From assembly GCF_009687885.1 (NCBI RefSeq), contig NZ_BLAF01000008.1, positions 186,001-250,000 on the forward strand: 64,000 nucleotides of DNA, in the 5' to 3' direction. Position numbers and translations under genes: made by a program. Below, one piece after another: positions 56,168-64,000 of the stretch (positions are counted from its first letter, which is position 1; each line of letters opens with the position of its first letter). The notes beneath the pieces are model-generated. The model searched no databases and was not told the DNA's origin. It saw only the letters and a program-made list of their open reading frames with translations. The stretch comes from Acrocarpospora pleiomorpha (GTDB taxonomy: Bacteria; Actinomycetota; Actinomycetes; Streptosporangiales; Streptosporangiaceae).

Positions 56168-57364
56168 TCAGCGCATCAGCCTGAGTGGCAGCCTCTGTAG
56201 GCCACGGAAGCTGACGTTGGGTCGCCAGACCAGGTTCTCGCTGGTGAGTTCAATCCTGGAGTAGCGTCGTAGTAGCTCCGTCAGCACCACAGAGGTTTCC
56301 AGCTTTCCCAGCGCGGCGCCGATGCAGTAATGGGGCCCACTGCTGAAAGCCAGCGTTTTTATTCCGGTACGAGTCAAGTCGAGGCGGTCCGGGTCGCGGT
56401 AGCGTGCCGGATCACGACTGGCCGCCCCGAAGAGCAACATCACCTTGGCCCCCGCGGGAAGCGTGACGTCCTCAAGGGCGACGTCGTCGGTCAGGAGCCT
56501 GGAGACGATCTGCACGGGGGCGTCGTAGCGAGTGATCTCGTCCATGGCATCAGTGATCATCTCCGGGTTCTCACGCAGCATTCGCAACTGGTCGGGGTGC
56601 CGGAGCAGCGCCAGCAGACCGTTTCCGATCAGATTGACTGTTGTCTCATGACCTGCGACGAACAGAAACAGAACATTGGCGATGATCTCGCGGTCAGTCA
56701 GCCGGACGCCATCGACCTCAGCGTGCACGAGCAGAGACAGGATGTCTTCTCGTGGTGTTGACCTGCGCTCGTCGAGTTGCTCGGCGACGTATTCCCGAAA
56801 TTCTACTTCTGCCGTGTTCATGCCGGTCGTGTCCTCGAACGTTATCGAGGGGTCGATCACGCGACTTATTTGTTTCGTCCAACGGCGGCACTGATCTCGA
56901 TCGTACGGGGGCAAGCCCAGAAGCTCGCAGGTCACGGTCACCGGAAGGGGCAGTGCGAGACTGTCGATCAGATCGGTCTCACCTTCGCCCACGGCGTCGA
57001 GCAGCCGGTCGGTTTCAGCGGTTATACGTGGCCGCAGTCGTGCTACGGAGGCTCGGGTGAAAACCTTGCCGATCACGCCGCGGATCCGCCTGTGCGCGGG
57101 CCCGTCAAGCATGAGCATCCAATTTTGCACACTCTGCAGGAGCGGGCTGTCCGCGCCGCCGCGGCGGTTGGCCCATGTGGTGTTCCGATAGAACTCACTC
57201 GACGCCCCTGGTGCGCACAGTACGGCGTCGACGTCGGCGTAGCGGGAAAGAACCCAATAGCCGAAATGTGATTGATGAATCGGATCAGTCTCGCGGAGGC
57301 GTCGATAGACAGGATATGGGTCCGTACGTATCGATGGATCTCGCGGGTCGAAAATAATAGACAT
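56168..57364 (-). CDS. cytochrome P450
   Basis: 398 residues. I-helix FVAGHETTVNLI, K-helix ExxR in DEITRYDAP and the heme loop FSSGPHYCIGAALG with the thiolate Cys. ATG 57364 (AGGA upstream) is chosen; ATG 57370 is possible. It is soluble, needing separate ferredoxin partners. It lies 31 nt after the di-iron protein gene and closes the seven-gene biosynthetic operon, so it probably oxidises the lipid or polyketide product. Confidence 0.93.
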   Translation of the reverse strand: MSIIFDPRDPSIRTDPYPVYRRLRETDPIHQSHFGYWVLSRYADVDAVLCAPGASSEFYRNTTWANRRGGADSPLLQSVQNWMLMLDGPAHRRIRGVIGKVFTRASVARLRPRITAETDRLLDAVGEGETDLIDSLALPLPVTVTCELLGLPPYDRDQCRRWTKQISRVIDPSITFEDTTGMNTAEVEFREYVAEQLDERRSTPREDILSLLVHAEVDGVRLTDREIIANVLFLFVAGHETTVNLIGNGLLALLRHPDQLRMLRENPEMITDAMDEITRYDAPVQIVSRLLTDDVALEDVTLPAGAKVMLLFGAASRDPARYRDPDRLDLTRTGIKTLAFSSGPHYCIGAALGKLETSVVLTELLRRYSRIELTSENLVWRPNVSFRGLQRLPLRLMR

Positions 57365-57395
57365 TTCCATCCTGTTGCACGAGTGGACGAGCCGG

Positions 57396-58265
57396 TCAGA
57401 CCGCGCGGATCCGGTGCACGAACTCGGCCAGGTCGACCATTGCCGCATCGCCTCGCGACGTGGCGAAATCGCTGACGAGCCGGACCAGCGCCTCGTATGC
57501 CTCGGTATGGTCGTAGGACGTGGCGTCCGCGATTTTCAGTGACCACCGCCAGTACCCGTTCAGCGTGTCCGCCAGCGGCATCCGAAAGGTGGACAGCACG
57601 TCCTTGAGATCCGGTACGCTCGCTGCGAGCCCGTGCCGCTTGACGTAGGCGCCGACGAGTTCGGCGTAGAAGGCGAAATGCCGCGCCTCGTCCCTGGCCA
57701 GCCGATGCAGCAGATCACGCAGTACCGGCTCCGTGGCCACCGTCCTGAACCGCTGGTAGAACAGCTGTGTGGCCTTCTCCTGCACCAGCGTATAAGTGAA
57801 CGCCTGCAGCGGGTTCTCGTAGGGCAGTGCGAACTTCTTCCGGCCCTCCTCGGCCAACTCCCGCATCAGTGCGTCGGGGTCGCTGATGCCGGCCTCGATC
57901 TGGTACCTGGTCAGCACCGAGGCGTGTCGTTCCTCCTCGTTAGCCCAGGAGATCAGGAAGCGGAAGTACTCCCGGTTGAAACAGAACTCCTCGATCGCCA
58001 AATCCTCGCCGGAGACGGGGAAGGCGTCCAGGAAATAGGTCAGATACCCAGGGATATGGTCCTCAATGAAGGTGATGAACCGGACCACCGACCGGTCGGT
58101 GTCGGTGAGTTCCTCAGGCCGCAGCGACGCCCAGGACAGCTCGTCGATCGACCACTGCCGCGTGCCGGCGCGGCTCACCGCCTTCCGCGTCAGCTCCCGG
58201 ATTTCCCCAGGGTCGACGAACTTTCGCAACCGCTGGGAATCGGACTCGGGCAGGGTCTCGGTCAT
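57396..58265 (-). CDS. ferritin-like di-iron protein (acyl-ACP desaturase family)
   Basis: 289 residues, all-helical. Metal-ligand motifs are ANEEERHASVLTRY (about 118-131) and DEARHFAFYAEL (about 199-210), with the paired Glu in 'FIEDHIPGYL'. This matches the soluble acyl-ACP desaturase family, which inserts double bonds into ACP-bound acyl chains. It overlaps the methyltransferase stop by 4 nt. A partner di-iron gene lies three genes upstream. Confidence 0.85.
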   Translation of the reverse strand: MTETLPESDSQRLRKFVDPGEIRELTRKAVSRAGTRQWSIDELSWASLRPEELTDTDRSVVRFITFIEDHIPGYLTYFLDAFPVSGEDLAIEEFCFNREYFRFLISWANEEERHASVLTRYQIEAGISDPDALMRELAEEGRKKFALPYENPLQAFTYTLVQEKATQLFYQRFRTVATEPVLRDLLHRLARDEARHFAFYAELVGAYVKRHGLAASVPDLKDVLSTFRMPLADTLNGYWRWSLKIADATSYDHTEAYEALVRLVSDFATSRGDAAMVDLAEFVHRIRAV

Positions 58266-59131
58266 GGTGCCTCCGTTGGACCCATCCGGGATTTCAGTGC
58301 GCTCAACGCGTAGTGCTTGGTGGTGTAACCCCAGCCGGCATTGGCCGTGCGGAGATATCGGATGAGTGGCTCGCTCATACCTGGCGCCACCAGTTCGACG
58401 TGGTCACGCGCGGCCCCAACCCGCTGTTCCCACTCCTCGATGGTGCGGTGGTAGTGCGCGGTGAGGTCGGCGAGTCCTGTGAGGCTGAACCTGGCCGATT
58501 CCACGGCCTCTACCAGCACCGACAGCGGCACCATGTCGGCGAATCCGAAAATGCCCTCGGTGACGTGCTTGGTACCCGGCCGCTGCGAAAACTCCTCATA
58601 GGCGGCGTGGTCCCGGAAGCAGCTTTCCGACAGGTACAGCGACCCGCCGCCCCGTAACAGCCCGTACACCTTGCGCAGCACCGCAGTCCGGTCGGGCATG
58701 TGCACGATTGAGCCGAGCATGGTGACCGCGTCGAACGGCCCGGTCACCTCGACGTCGGTGAACGAACCGAGCTCCAGCGCGATCAGCTCGGCCACGCCCG
58801 CCTTCTCCGCTTGCGCCCGGATGTATTCGGCCTGTGGGCGTGACGGGGTGACGCCGGTGGCGTGGCAGCCGTACTCCTGCGCCATGAACAGGATCAGGCT
58901 GCCCCAGCCGCAGCCGACGTCGAGCAGCCGCTCACCGCCGGTGAGGCCCAGTCGCCGCGCGACGAAGTGCAGCTTGTCCGTCTGCGCCTGGTCAAGATCA
59001 GAGTGCCCATTGGTGTACAGCCCGGAGCTGTACTTCAGCCGCCGGTCGAGGTAGATGCCGAACAGTTCGGCGGGCAGCTCGTAGTGCTTGTTGGTTGCCT
59101 GATACGCCTCTTGCGGGGTCAGTGCGGTCAT
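58262..59131 (-). CDS. cyclopropane-fatty-acid-synthase-like SAM methyltransferase
   Basis: 289 residues. 'NKHYELPAELFGIYLDRRLKYSSG' is the CFA-synthase N-terminal signature; the SAM site is LLDVGCGWGSLILFMAQEYG, and 'GVTPSRPQAEYI' follows. The family adds methylene or methyl groups across acyl double bonds, but small-molecule C-methyltransferases share the fold. ATG 59131 overlaps the ACP stop. Placed between ACP and desaturase genes, it probably acts on the ACP-bound chain. Confidence 0.87.
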   Translation of the reverse strand: MTALTPQEAYQATNKHYELPAELFGIYLDRRLKYSSGLYTNGHSDLDQAQTDKLHFVARRLGLTGGERLLDVGCGWGSLILFMAQEYGCHATGVTPSRPQAEYIRAQAEKAGVAELIALELGSFTDVEVTGPFDAVTMLGSIVHMPDRTAVLRKVYGLLRGGGSLYLSESCFRDHAAYEEFSQRPGTKHVTEGIFGFADMVPLSVLVEAVESARFSLTGLADLTAHYHRTIEEWEQRVGAARDHVELVAPGMSEPLIRYLRTANAGWGYTTKHYALSALKSRMGPTEAP

Positions 59132-59406
59132 GACCCCGCCAGATCGCCGCTGACGTGCCTCTCGACCAGGATGACCAGCTCGTCGATGGTCCGCGCGCCG
59201 AAAATGGCCTCGTCGTCGAACTCGACGTCCCACCTGCGCTCCAGTTTGGACACCACACGTAGCAGCTTCAGTGAGTCTGCACCGGGCAGTTCCTTGAGCA
59301 CATCGGCGCCGTTGAGCTCGGCGGCGGAGATCTTCAGCTCAGCAGCGATGAATTCGGCCGTGACCGAGGCGATCTCTGCACGGGTGGTGGCGGATTCGGT
59401 GGTCAT
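59128..59406 (-). CDS. acyl carrier protein
   Basis: 92 residues. The phosphopantetheine Ser is in GADSLKLLRVVSKLE, within a standard four-helix ACP layout ('EIASVTAEFIAAELKIS' to 'TIDELVILVERHV'). It overlaps both neighbours by 4 nt. It is a discrete carrier in an operon with an AMP ligase, so it is the likely acceptor of the activated fatty acid. Confidence 0.92.
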   Translation of the reverse strand: MTTESATTRAEIASVTAEFIAAELKISAAELNGADVLKELPGADSLKLLRVVSKLERRWDVEFDDEAIFGARTIDELVILVERHVSGDLAGS

Positions 59407-59930
59407 GTCTCTCCAGCTCCGTGGTCGAAGTAGTGCCGGACGCGGCTGAAGGCGGCGTCGTCGAGCTTCATCAGTTCTCTGGCCTGCTTGGATCGGATCG
59501 GCTGGTAGGTGCCGGTTGCCATGACGTGTAGCTCGTCGCCGGGCCCGGTGATCGTGGCCTCGGTGTGCAGCACCCCGTTGCCCCTGCCGCTTACCCGCGC
59601 GACGGTCAGGTACCGCTCTCCCACCATGAGAGGGGCCAGCATCCTGCTGCGTAGGGTCACGGAGAACGCGAGCATGCCGTGGATCAGCGTGAGGGTGTCG
59701 CCCATCACCTCGTCCACCAGGACGTTCACGATGCCGCCGTGCACGATTCCCGGGTAGGAGGCGTAGCACTCGGAGAACGTCGTCTCGGCGGCGTAGTCGC
59801 CGTTCGACAGCCGTCGCATGCGCAGCTTGAGCCCGACCGGATTGTGTGGGGAGCAACCGAAACAGTTGAACGAGGGCTCCGAAATCCAGGGGAACTCGAT
59901 CTCCTCGCCGAAGGTGTGCTGGGCGGTCAT
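59403..59930 (-). CDS. hotdog-fold thioesterase (PaaI-like)
   Basis: 175 residues. 'CFGCSPHNPVGLKLRMR' and 'YPGIVHGGIVNVLVDEVMG' are the hotdog thioesterase signature with the catalytic Asp/Glu helix. ATG 59930 overlaps the upstream stop. It could release the finished acyl chain from the ACP or edit mis-loaded chains. Confidence 0.88.
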   Translation of the reverse strand: MTAQHTFGEEIEFPWISEPSFNCFGCSPHNPVGLKLRMRRLSNGDYAAETTFSECYASYPGIVHGGIVNVLVDEVMGDTLTLIHGMLAFSVTLRSRMLAPLMVGERYLTVARVSGRGNGVLHTEATITGPGDELHVMATGTYQPIRSKQARELMKLDDAAFSRVRHYFDHGAGET

Positions 59931-60793
59931 ACGACGACCACGTCCTTCGACGACTCGTCGGCTATCGCCCGGCGCACGTCGGACATCTTGGTCAACTTGT
60001 AGCCGGTGATCTGCGAGAAGTACTTGAACAGCTGTTCGCAGCACTTCGCCCACTCCGCGCCGCCTTCGTCAACCTCGGCGAAGTAGGCGAACATCTCGTC
60101 GATGGTCTCGTGGTTCGCCAGCTCGGGCAGGTTTCCCTTGAACCGGCTGACCGGGTGGCGGTACAGATCGCGCGTGGTGCCCATGTAGACGTACAGGGTC
60201 TCCACTACTGACGCGCACTCCTCCGGCCGTTCGGCCAATTGCACCGCGGTGTAGTGGACGAATTCCCGCGCGTGCCGCGCCTCGTCGCCGCTGGCTTTCC
60301 GCAGGATCGCGGCGAGCACCGGCTCCCGCATGCTGCGGGCGACGCACTTGTAGGCGTGCGTGGCCAGCACCTCGCAGATGACGTTGGTCGCCAGCGTGGC
60401 CGCCCTGGTCACCCCCGGCGGGTACGCCTCACGCATCGAGGCGATCGTGCTGTGGTCGATGTTGTGCCCTGCCAGCTGTAGCCAGGTCTGGAAGGCGAGG
60501 TGGTGCTGGATCTCCTGGTAACCCCAGATGCACGCGAACTGTGAGAAGTCGTAGTCCATGGCGAACTCGTTGAGCAGTCCGTGGGTGGCTGCGATGACGT
60601 TGGACTCACCCACGATGGCGCCCTTGGCGAACACGATATGTTCGGGCAGCACCAAGTCAGCTCGGAACTCGTCCCACGGGATGTGGTGCATTTCCCAGGT
60701 TGCGTGCTGGTAGGCCGCAAACACCCGGGCACTGTGCATCCGTTCGTCCTCGAGCAAGGGCACCCCGGCAGGCGACCGGGTTTTGCTGTTCAC
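59927..60793 (-). CDS. second ferritin-like di-iron protein
   Basis: 288 residues, helical. Metal motifs: WGYQEIQHHLAFQTWL (about 90-105) and GDEARHAREFVHY (about 167-179). 'CEVLATHAYKCVARSM' lies on a core helix. Related to the acyl-ACP desaturase/ferritin-like oxidase group but clearly different in sequence from the 57396 gene, so the two probably perform distinct oxidations. ATG overlaps the AMP-ligase stop by 4 nt. Confidence 0.82.
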   Translation of the reverse strand: MNSKTRSPAGVPLLEDERMHSARVFAAYQHATWEMHHIPWDEFRADLVLPEHIVFAKGAIVGESNVIAATHGLLNEFAMDYDFSQFACIWGYQEIQHHLAFQTWLQLAGHNIDHSTIASMREAYPPGVTRAATLATNVICEVLATHAYKCVARSMREPVLAAILRKASGDEARHAREFVHYTAVQLAERPEECASVVETLYVYMGTTRDLYRHPVSRFKGNLPELANHETIDEMFAYFAEVDEGGAEWAKCCEQLFKYFSQITGYKLTKMSDVRRAIADESSKDVVVV

Positions 60794-62502
60794 ACCAGTT
60801 CTCCTTGGTCTCGACTTCCGGTGGCGGGGAACACCCCTTCATCGTCACCGGCGGTGACGCGCTGGGCGGCGAGTACGCGTTGCCACTTGCCGCTGGTGGT
60901 GCGGGGGATCCAGCGGGGCTTGACCGCGTAGACCTCCACCTGGGCGAGGTCCAACTCGGTGGCCACACGCCTGCGGACTTCCTCGCGTACCAAGGCGGGA
61001 TCCCCCCTGGTCTCCACGATGACGCCGATTCGCTCGCCACCCTCGGAGTCGGTGTCGGGGAACGCGACGCAGCGGCGGCGGTAGACGCCTGGCACGGTGC
61101 GCGCGACGTTCTCGACGTCGTCGGGGAAGAAGTTCTGCCCGTGCACCACGACCATCTCTTTGCGCCGCCCGGTGATGTACAGTTCGCCGTCGAGCAGGAA
61201 GCCGAGGTCGCCGGTGCGCAGCCAGCCGTTGTCGAACACCGCCGCTGTCGCTTCGGGGTTGCGGAAGTACCCGGTGGTCACCGGTTCCCCGGCGATCTGG
61301 ATCTCCCCGAGCGTGCTGTCGGCTGCCACCACCCCGTCCTCGCCGACGATCCGCAGGTCGATGCCGTGCACGGCGCGGCCCACCGCGACGACCGGTTTGG
61401 CCGCGGGCGCGGTCTCCTCGACAGTGCGCACGACACCGGTCCTGGCCAGTTCGTTGCGGTCCACCGCGCGGATCGTCGCGGTGTCGCCGGGGTTGGGGTA
61501 ACTGATTGACAGGGTGGCCTCGGCCATGCCGTACACCGGGTACATCACCGATGGGTCGACGCCGCTGGGCGCCAGCGCCTCGGTGAAGCGCCGGACGGTG
61601 GCCGCGCTGACCGGTTCGGCGCCGTTGAATGCCAGCCGCCAGCTGGACAGGTCGAGGGTGGCCAGTCGCTCCGCGGGTACGTTGTCGAGTATGTAGTCGT
61701 AGGAAAAGTTGGGGCCGGTCATCATGGTTCCGCCGTGTGCGGCCAAGTGCTCGAGCACCGCGCCCGGCCGCCGCAGAAAGGCGATCGGGGGGAAGACGTG
61801 GACGTCGGCACCGTTGAGCAAGTGCGACTGCAGGCCGATCAAGCCCATATCGTGGAACGTCGGCACCCATTGGACGAACACGTCGTCGGGACTGAAGGCG
61901 CCCGACACCACGCAGGCTCGCAGACCGGCCATGGTGGTCCGATGAGGCAGCATCACGCCCTTGGGCATGCTCGTGCTGCCGGAGGTGAACTGGACGATGG
62001 CAAGTGCGCCGGGATCGACGGCGGGCAGGGTGAGCCCGCTGCCGGTGCCGCTGGGCGAAGGCGGAGACAGCAGGGCCAGGCCAGTGCTCACCGTGGTGAG
62101 TTCGCGGCCGAGGTCGTCGTAGTCGGGGTCCAGCACGAGGTGGCGCATGCCCGCGACGGCCATGATGCGCGAGAGACGGCGCGCGGTGCCCTGCACACCA
62201 CCGAAACCGGCCTGGACCGGCAGCACGCTGACCGCCGCCCCGGCCCGCCAGAGGCCGAAGATCGTGGTGAGGAACCTGGCCGCGGTGGACACCAGTACGC
62301 CCACGATCTCACCGGGTCGCACCCCGGCGCGCAGGAACTCGTGTGCGCCTGCCGCGGAAGCGGAGTCGAGTTCCGCTGCGGTGATCTCGTCGCCCGCGGT
62401 GGGGAATCTCGCGCGGGAATCCGGTGACGCCCTCGCCAACCGGGCCAGGCTCTCCCCCAGAGTCTCCCCATCCAGCAGGGCAGGTCGCACAGGTCGCTTC
62501 AC
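60790..62502 (-). CDS. fatty acyl-AMP ligase (FAAL-type)
   Basis: 570 residues. ATP loop FTSGSTSMPKGVMLPH, 'YGMAEATLSISYPN' and 'WLRTGDLGFLLDGELYITGR' with the catalytic Lys in TSGKWQR. The 'GMAEATL' and 'GRRKEMVVVHGQNFFPDDVE' motifs are typical of FAALs, which pass acyl-adenylates directly to an ACP rather than CoA. GTG 62502 has GGAGG 8 nt upstream. First gene of the operon; it would activate the fatty acid starter. Confidence 0.9.
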   Translation of the reverse strand: MKRPVRPALLDGETLGESLARLARASPDSRARFPTAGDEITAAELDSASAAGAHEFLRAGVRPGEIVGVLVSTAARFLTTIFGLWRAGAAVSVLPVQAGFGGVQGTARRLSRIMAVAGMRHLVLDPDYDDLGRELTTVSTGLALLSPPSPSGTGSGLTLPAVDPGALAIVQFTSGSTSMPKGVMLPHRTTMAGLRACVVSGAFSPDDVFVQWVPTFHDMGLIGLQSHLLNGADVHVFPPIAFLRRPGAVLEHLAAHGGTMMTGPNFSYDYILDNVPAERLATLDLSSWRLAFNGAEPVSAATVRRFTEALAPSGVDPSVMYPVYGMAEATLSISYPNPGDTATIRAVDRNELARTGVVRTVEETAPAAKPVVAVGRAVHGIDLRIVGEDGVVAADSTLGEIQIAGEPVTTGYFRNPEATAAVFDNGWLRTGDLGFLLDGELYITGRRKEMVVVHGQNFFPDDVENVARTVPGVYRRRCVAFPDTDSEGGERIGVIVETRGDPALVREEVRRRVATELDLAQVEVYAVKPRWIPRTTSGKWQRVLAAQRVTAGDDEGVFPATGSRDQGELV

Positions 62503-62956
62503 GATGATTTCCTCCGTGGTCAGCGAAGTCCGGTCTTGCTGGTTACCGGCTCGGTCGAGCGGTCAGTCGATCACGGCGGTGAGTGCAAGGCGCGGGGCCT
62601 GGACGACAGCAGGCAAGAACATTCACACCGTGTGCTGTTCGACAGGCACAAATAGCCCCGGTCCGCTTCGTGGATATCGCGGACCAGAGAACAGATTCCA
62701 TGATGCCGGATCTTTGCGTGTACCTTCCGAGCATCATTACACGGATTTGTAGAGCGACAAGTCGGCGACGGAAATGCTAGTGGATTTACTAGACCTGTAA
62801 TGGAATCTTGGACGCGCTTGTCTGGCTGGATAAACTCTCGAACGCTATATGCCGCTACCTGGGCAGAGCCGGTATGCCGGTGGCATCCCGGGACAATGCT
62901 CGACAGCCTGCGTTCAGAAACGACTTCCGTCGACTATGACAGGTACAGGTGGTTCT
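62503..62956. other. divergent control region between FAAL and PKS genes
   Basis: 454 nt without a recognisable gene. It holds a small palindrome CACACCGTGTG near 62620 and the PKS promoter described separately. The FAAL promoter must also lie here, but I cannot place it. Confidence 0.5.
62808..62836 (+). promoter_or_regulatory. promoter of the polyketide synthase gene
   Basis: TTGGAC (62808-62813), 17-nt spacer, TAAACT (62831-62836): a good sigma70-like match, leaving a 5' leader of about 115 nt before the PKS start codon. Confidence 0.5.
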
Positions 62957-64000
62957 ATGCAGACCGGCAGTACTGCTCGCCCGGCCCCGGTCGCGGTTAT
63001 CGGCTTGTCACACAGCCCCTCGACGATTCCGCCGGACGAAGCAGTGCTTCGGGCGCTGGAAAATGCTGGAGTTGTTCCGGAACGGCTTCGGAATACGGCC
63101 ACCGGTGTGTTCGCCATGGCGCACGCCGACCTGATCGCCACCCGACTGGGTGTTCTCGGGCCCGCCGTGACCTTGGACATCCAGCCCGCCGGGGTGGTGC
63201 ACCTGGCCTGCCAGAGCATTCACGCCGGCGAGTCCGCGCTCGCGCTCGCCGGGGTGGTTTCACCCGGTGGTAGCAGCGGATTCCTCCTGCTGAAGCCGAT
63301 GCCTACCGCGGTGGCCGACGGCGACCCGATCCACTGCGTGATCGACGGTAGCGCGCTGGGCCGGGGGCGGGTCGCGCAGCAGGCCTGTGCTCGCGCCGAG
63401 GTGCACCGCGACAGCATCCAGTTCCTGTGGCGGCGCGGGTACCACTCGGGCAAGGCCGCGCTGGACAGAGTGTTCGACGGCGACGTGTTCGACGGCGACG
63501 AAACGGGCGGCGAGGACGACGCGGTGACGGCTCTGCTGGAGATGCCAGTGCTGCTCACCCGCAGGCAGGTTCCCGTCGCTGACGCTCCGCTCGACCTGAA
63601 CCGCCGCTTGACCGCAGTGCTCTGCTCCGCGGACGACGCCGGAACGGTCTGCGCATTGGTGCTGTCAGAACCACCCGCGCGCCCGTCGTCGTCGACCAGG
63701 GCCGTGGTCCGGACCCTGCCGTTGTTGCTGTCGGCCGACAGTGAAGAGACCTTGCGCGGCAAGGCGGAAAGCCTGCGCGTCCACCTGACCGAGCCCAGCG
63801 GCCCCGACCTGCTGGACACCGCACACACGCTGGCGGTCGCACGGCCGCACCTACCGCATCGGGCCGTAGTCCTCGCCAGTGACCGCGCGGAGCTCGCCGA
63901 CGGGCTCAGTGAAGTCGCGGCCGGCAGGGGTGGCGCGGAGAAGGCCCGCACTGGGCGCAAGGTGGCTTTCCTCTTTCCCGGTGAGGGCGGGCAGCGGGCG
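62957..64000 (+). CDS. type I polyketide synthase, N-terminal part with a degenerate ketosynthase (partial)
   Basis: 348 codons open to the window edge. APVAVIGLSHSPST is the KS start, then 'LGPAVTLDIQPAGVVHLACQ', 'AGESALALAGVVSPGG' and 'SSGFLLLKPMPTAVADG' follow KS landmarks, but the whole domain is only about 190 residues instead of about 420. The TACSSS active-site Cys motif is replaced by IQPAG, and the HGTGT His motif is absent. Residues 235-335 are a normal KS-AT linker ('PLLLSADSEETLRGKAESLR', 'PHLPHRAVVLASDRAELADGL'), and the AT begins at KVAFLFPGEGGQ. ATG 62957 follows AGGTGG. Likely a loading module that cannot condense. Confidence 0.85.
   Translation, partial: MQTGSTARPAPVAVIGLSHSPSTIPPDEAVLRALENAGVVPERLRNTATGVFAMAHADLIATRLGVLGPAVTLDIQPAGVVHLACQSIHAGESALALAGVVSPGGSSGFLLLKPMPTAVADGDPIHCVIDGSALGRGRVAQQACARAEVHRDSIQFLWRRGYHSGKAALDRVFDGDVFDGDETGGEDDAVTALLEMPVLLTRRQVPVADAPLDLNRRLTAVLCSADDAGTVCALVLSEPPARPSSSTRAVVRTLPLLLSADSEETLRGKAESLRVHLTEPSGPDLLDTAHTLAVARPHLPHRAVVLASDRAELADGLSEVAAGRGGAEKARTGRKVAFLFPGEGGQRA

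Noticed and set aside
62957..63550. Interpretation as a KSQ decarboxylating loading domain
   Set aside because: A Gln is present in IQPAG, but the domain is less than half size and lacks the His motif that KSQ domains retain.
63220..63960. 246-codon open frame on the - strand at the window end
   Set aside because: Antisense to the PKS linker/AT region, which has clear KS-AT landmarks on the + strand.

Overview
The window is high-GC DNA from a Gram-positive actinomycete. The evidence is the G/C-rich third codon positions, the frequent GTG starts, the lipoprotein-type ABC binding proteins, the DtxR/IdeR-type iron box, an AfsR/SARP-type regulator, an FxsA/FxsB radical-SAM peptide system and an IrtAB-type siderophore importer. 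The mixture resembles Streptosporangiales (Nonomuraea or Streptosporangium-like), but that placement is inference, because no rRNA gene or phylogenetic marker is present.

Layout. 0-3.1 kb: the end of a sugar ABC importer operon (permease tail plus binding lipoprotein), a terminator, then an MFS exporter. 3.0-10.2 kb: an FxSxx-COOH-type RiPP locus. It has a short precursor (fxsA) with an unusual C-terminus, a divergent NB-ARC/TPR gene (fxsT) and an FxsB radical SAM/SPASM maturase. A two-gene unit (nSTAND-type ATPase with TPRs plus a one-pass membrane protein) lies downstream of fxsA on the same strand. 10.3-16.4 kb: a leftward operon of response regulator, histidine kinase, GT39-type glycosyltransferase, GT2-GtrA fusion and GNAT. 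16.5-27.3 kb: a polysaccharide deacetylase, then a mannan-utilisation locus (LacI regulator, GH1, binding protein, two permeases, GH2 beta-mannosidase, secreted GH26 mannanase with a ricin-type lectin domain). Two of its promoters share a long conserved block. 27.5-29.2 kb: a UbiA-like membrane protein and a membrane protein of unknown function.

29.2-34.2 kb: GGT-like enzyme, GMC oxidoreductase, cupin and sulfotransferase. Two matched twin-GGATCC sites lie in front of the GMC and cupin genes. 34.2-41.3 kb: a deletion scar joining remnants of a divergent FAD-monooxygenase/TetR pair, an MFS exporter, a PaoABC-type molybdenum hydroxylase operon, an AraC regulator and fragments of a LuxR-type ATPase and a transposase. 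41.4-43.7 kb: a lower-GC accessory patch with a SARP-like regulator that has an unusual C-terminal domain, a small membrane protein and the 3' half of a tRNA-Val gene, which looks like an attachment-site scar. 43.7-48.4 kb: methyltransferase, LysR regulator, an in-frame fusion of a PLP ammonia-lyase and an M20 carbamoylase, and a truncated M20 peptidase. 48.5-53.6 kb: an iron-box-controlled TetR-irtA-irtB operon. 53.6-56.1 kb: two small secreted Asn/Ser/Gly-repeat proteins and a secreted carboxylesterase.

56.2-64 kb: the edge of a natural-product cluster. A tightly overlapping leftward operon encodes a fatty acyl-AMP ligase, two ferritin-like di-iron proteins, a hotdog thioesterase, an ACP, a cyclopropane-synthase-like methyltransferase and a P450. 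A divergent polyketide synthase begins with a shrunken ketosynthase lacking the active-site Cys and runs off the window. The most unusual signals are the FxsA-like precursor with two aromatic-x-x triplets at its C-terminus, and the FAAL/ACP/di-iron starter-unit operon facing a PKS with a vestigial ketosynthase.
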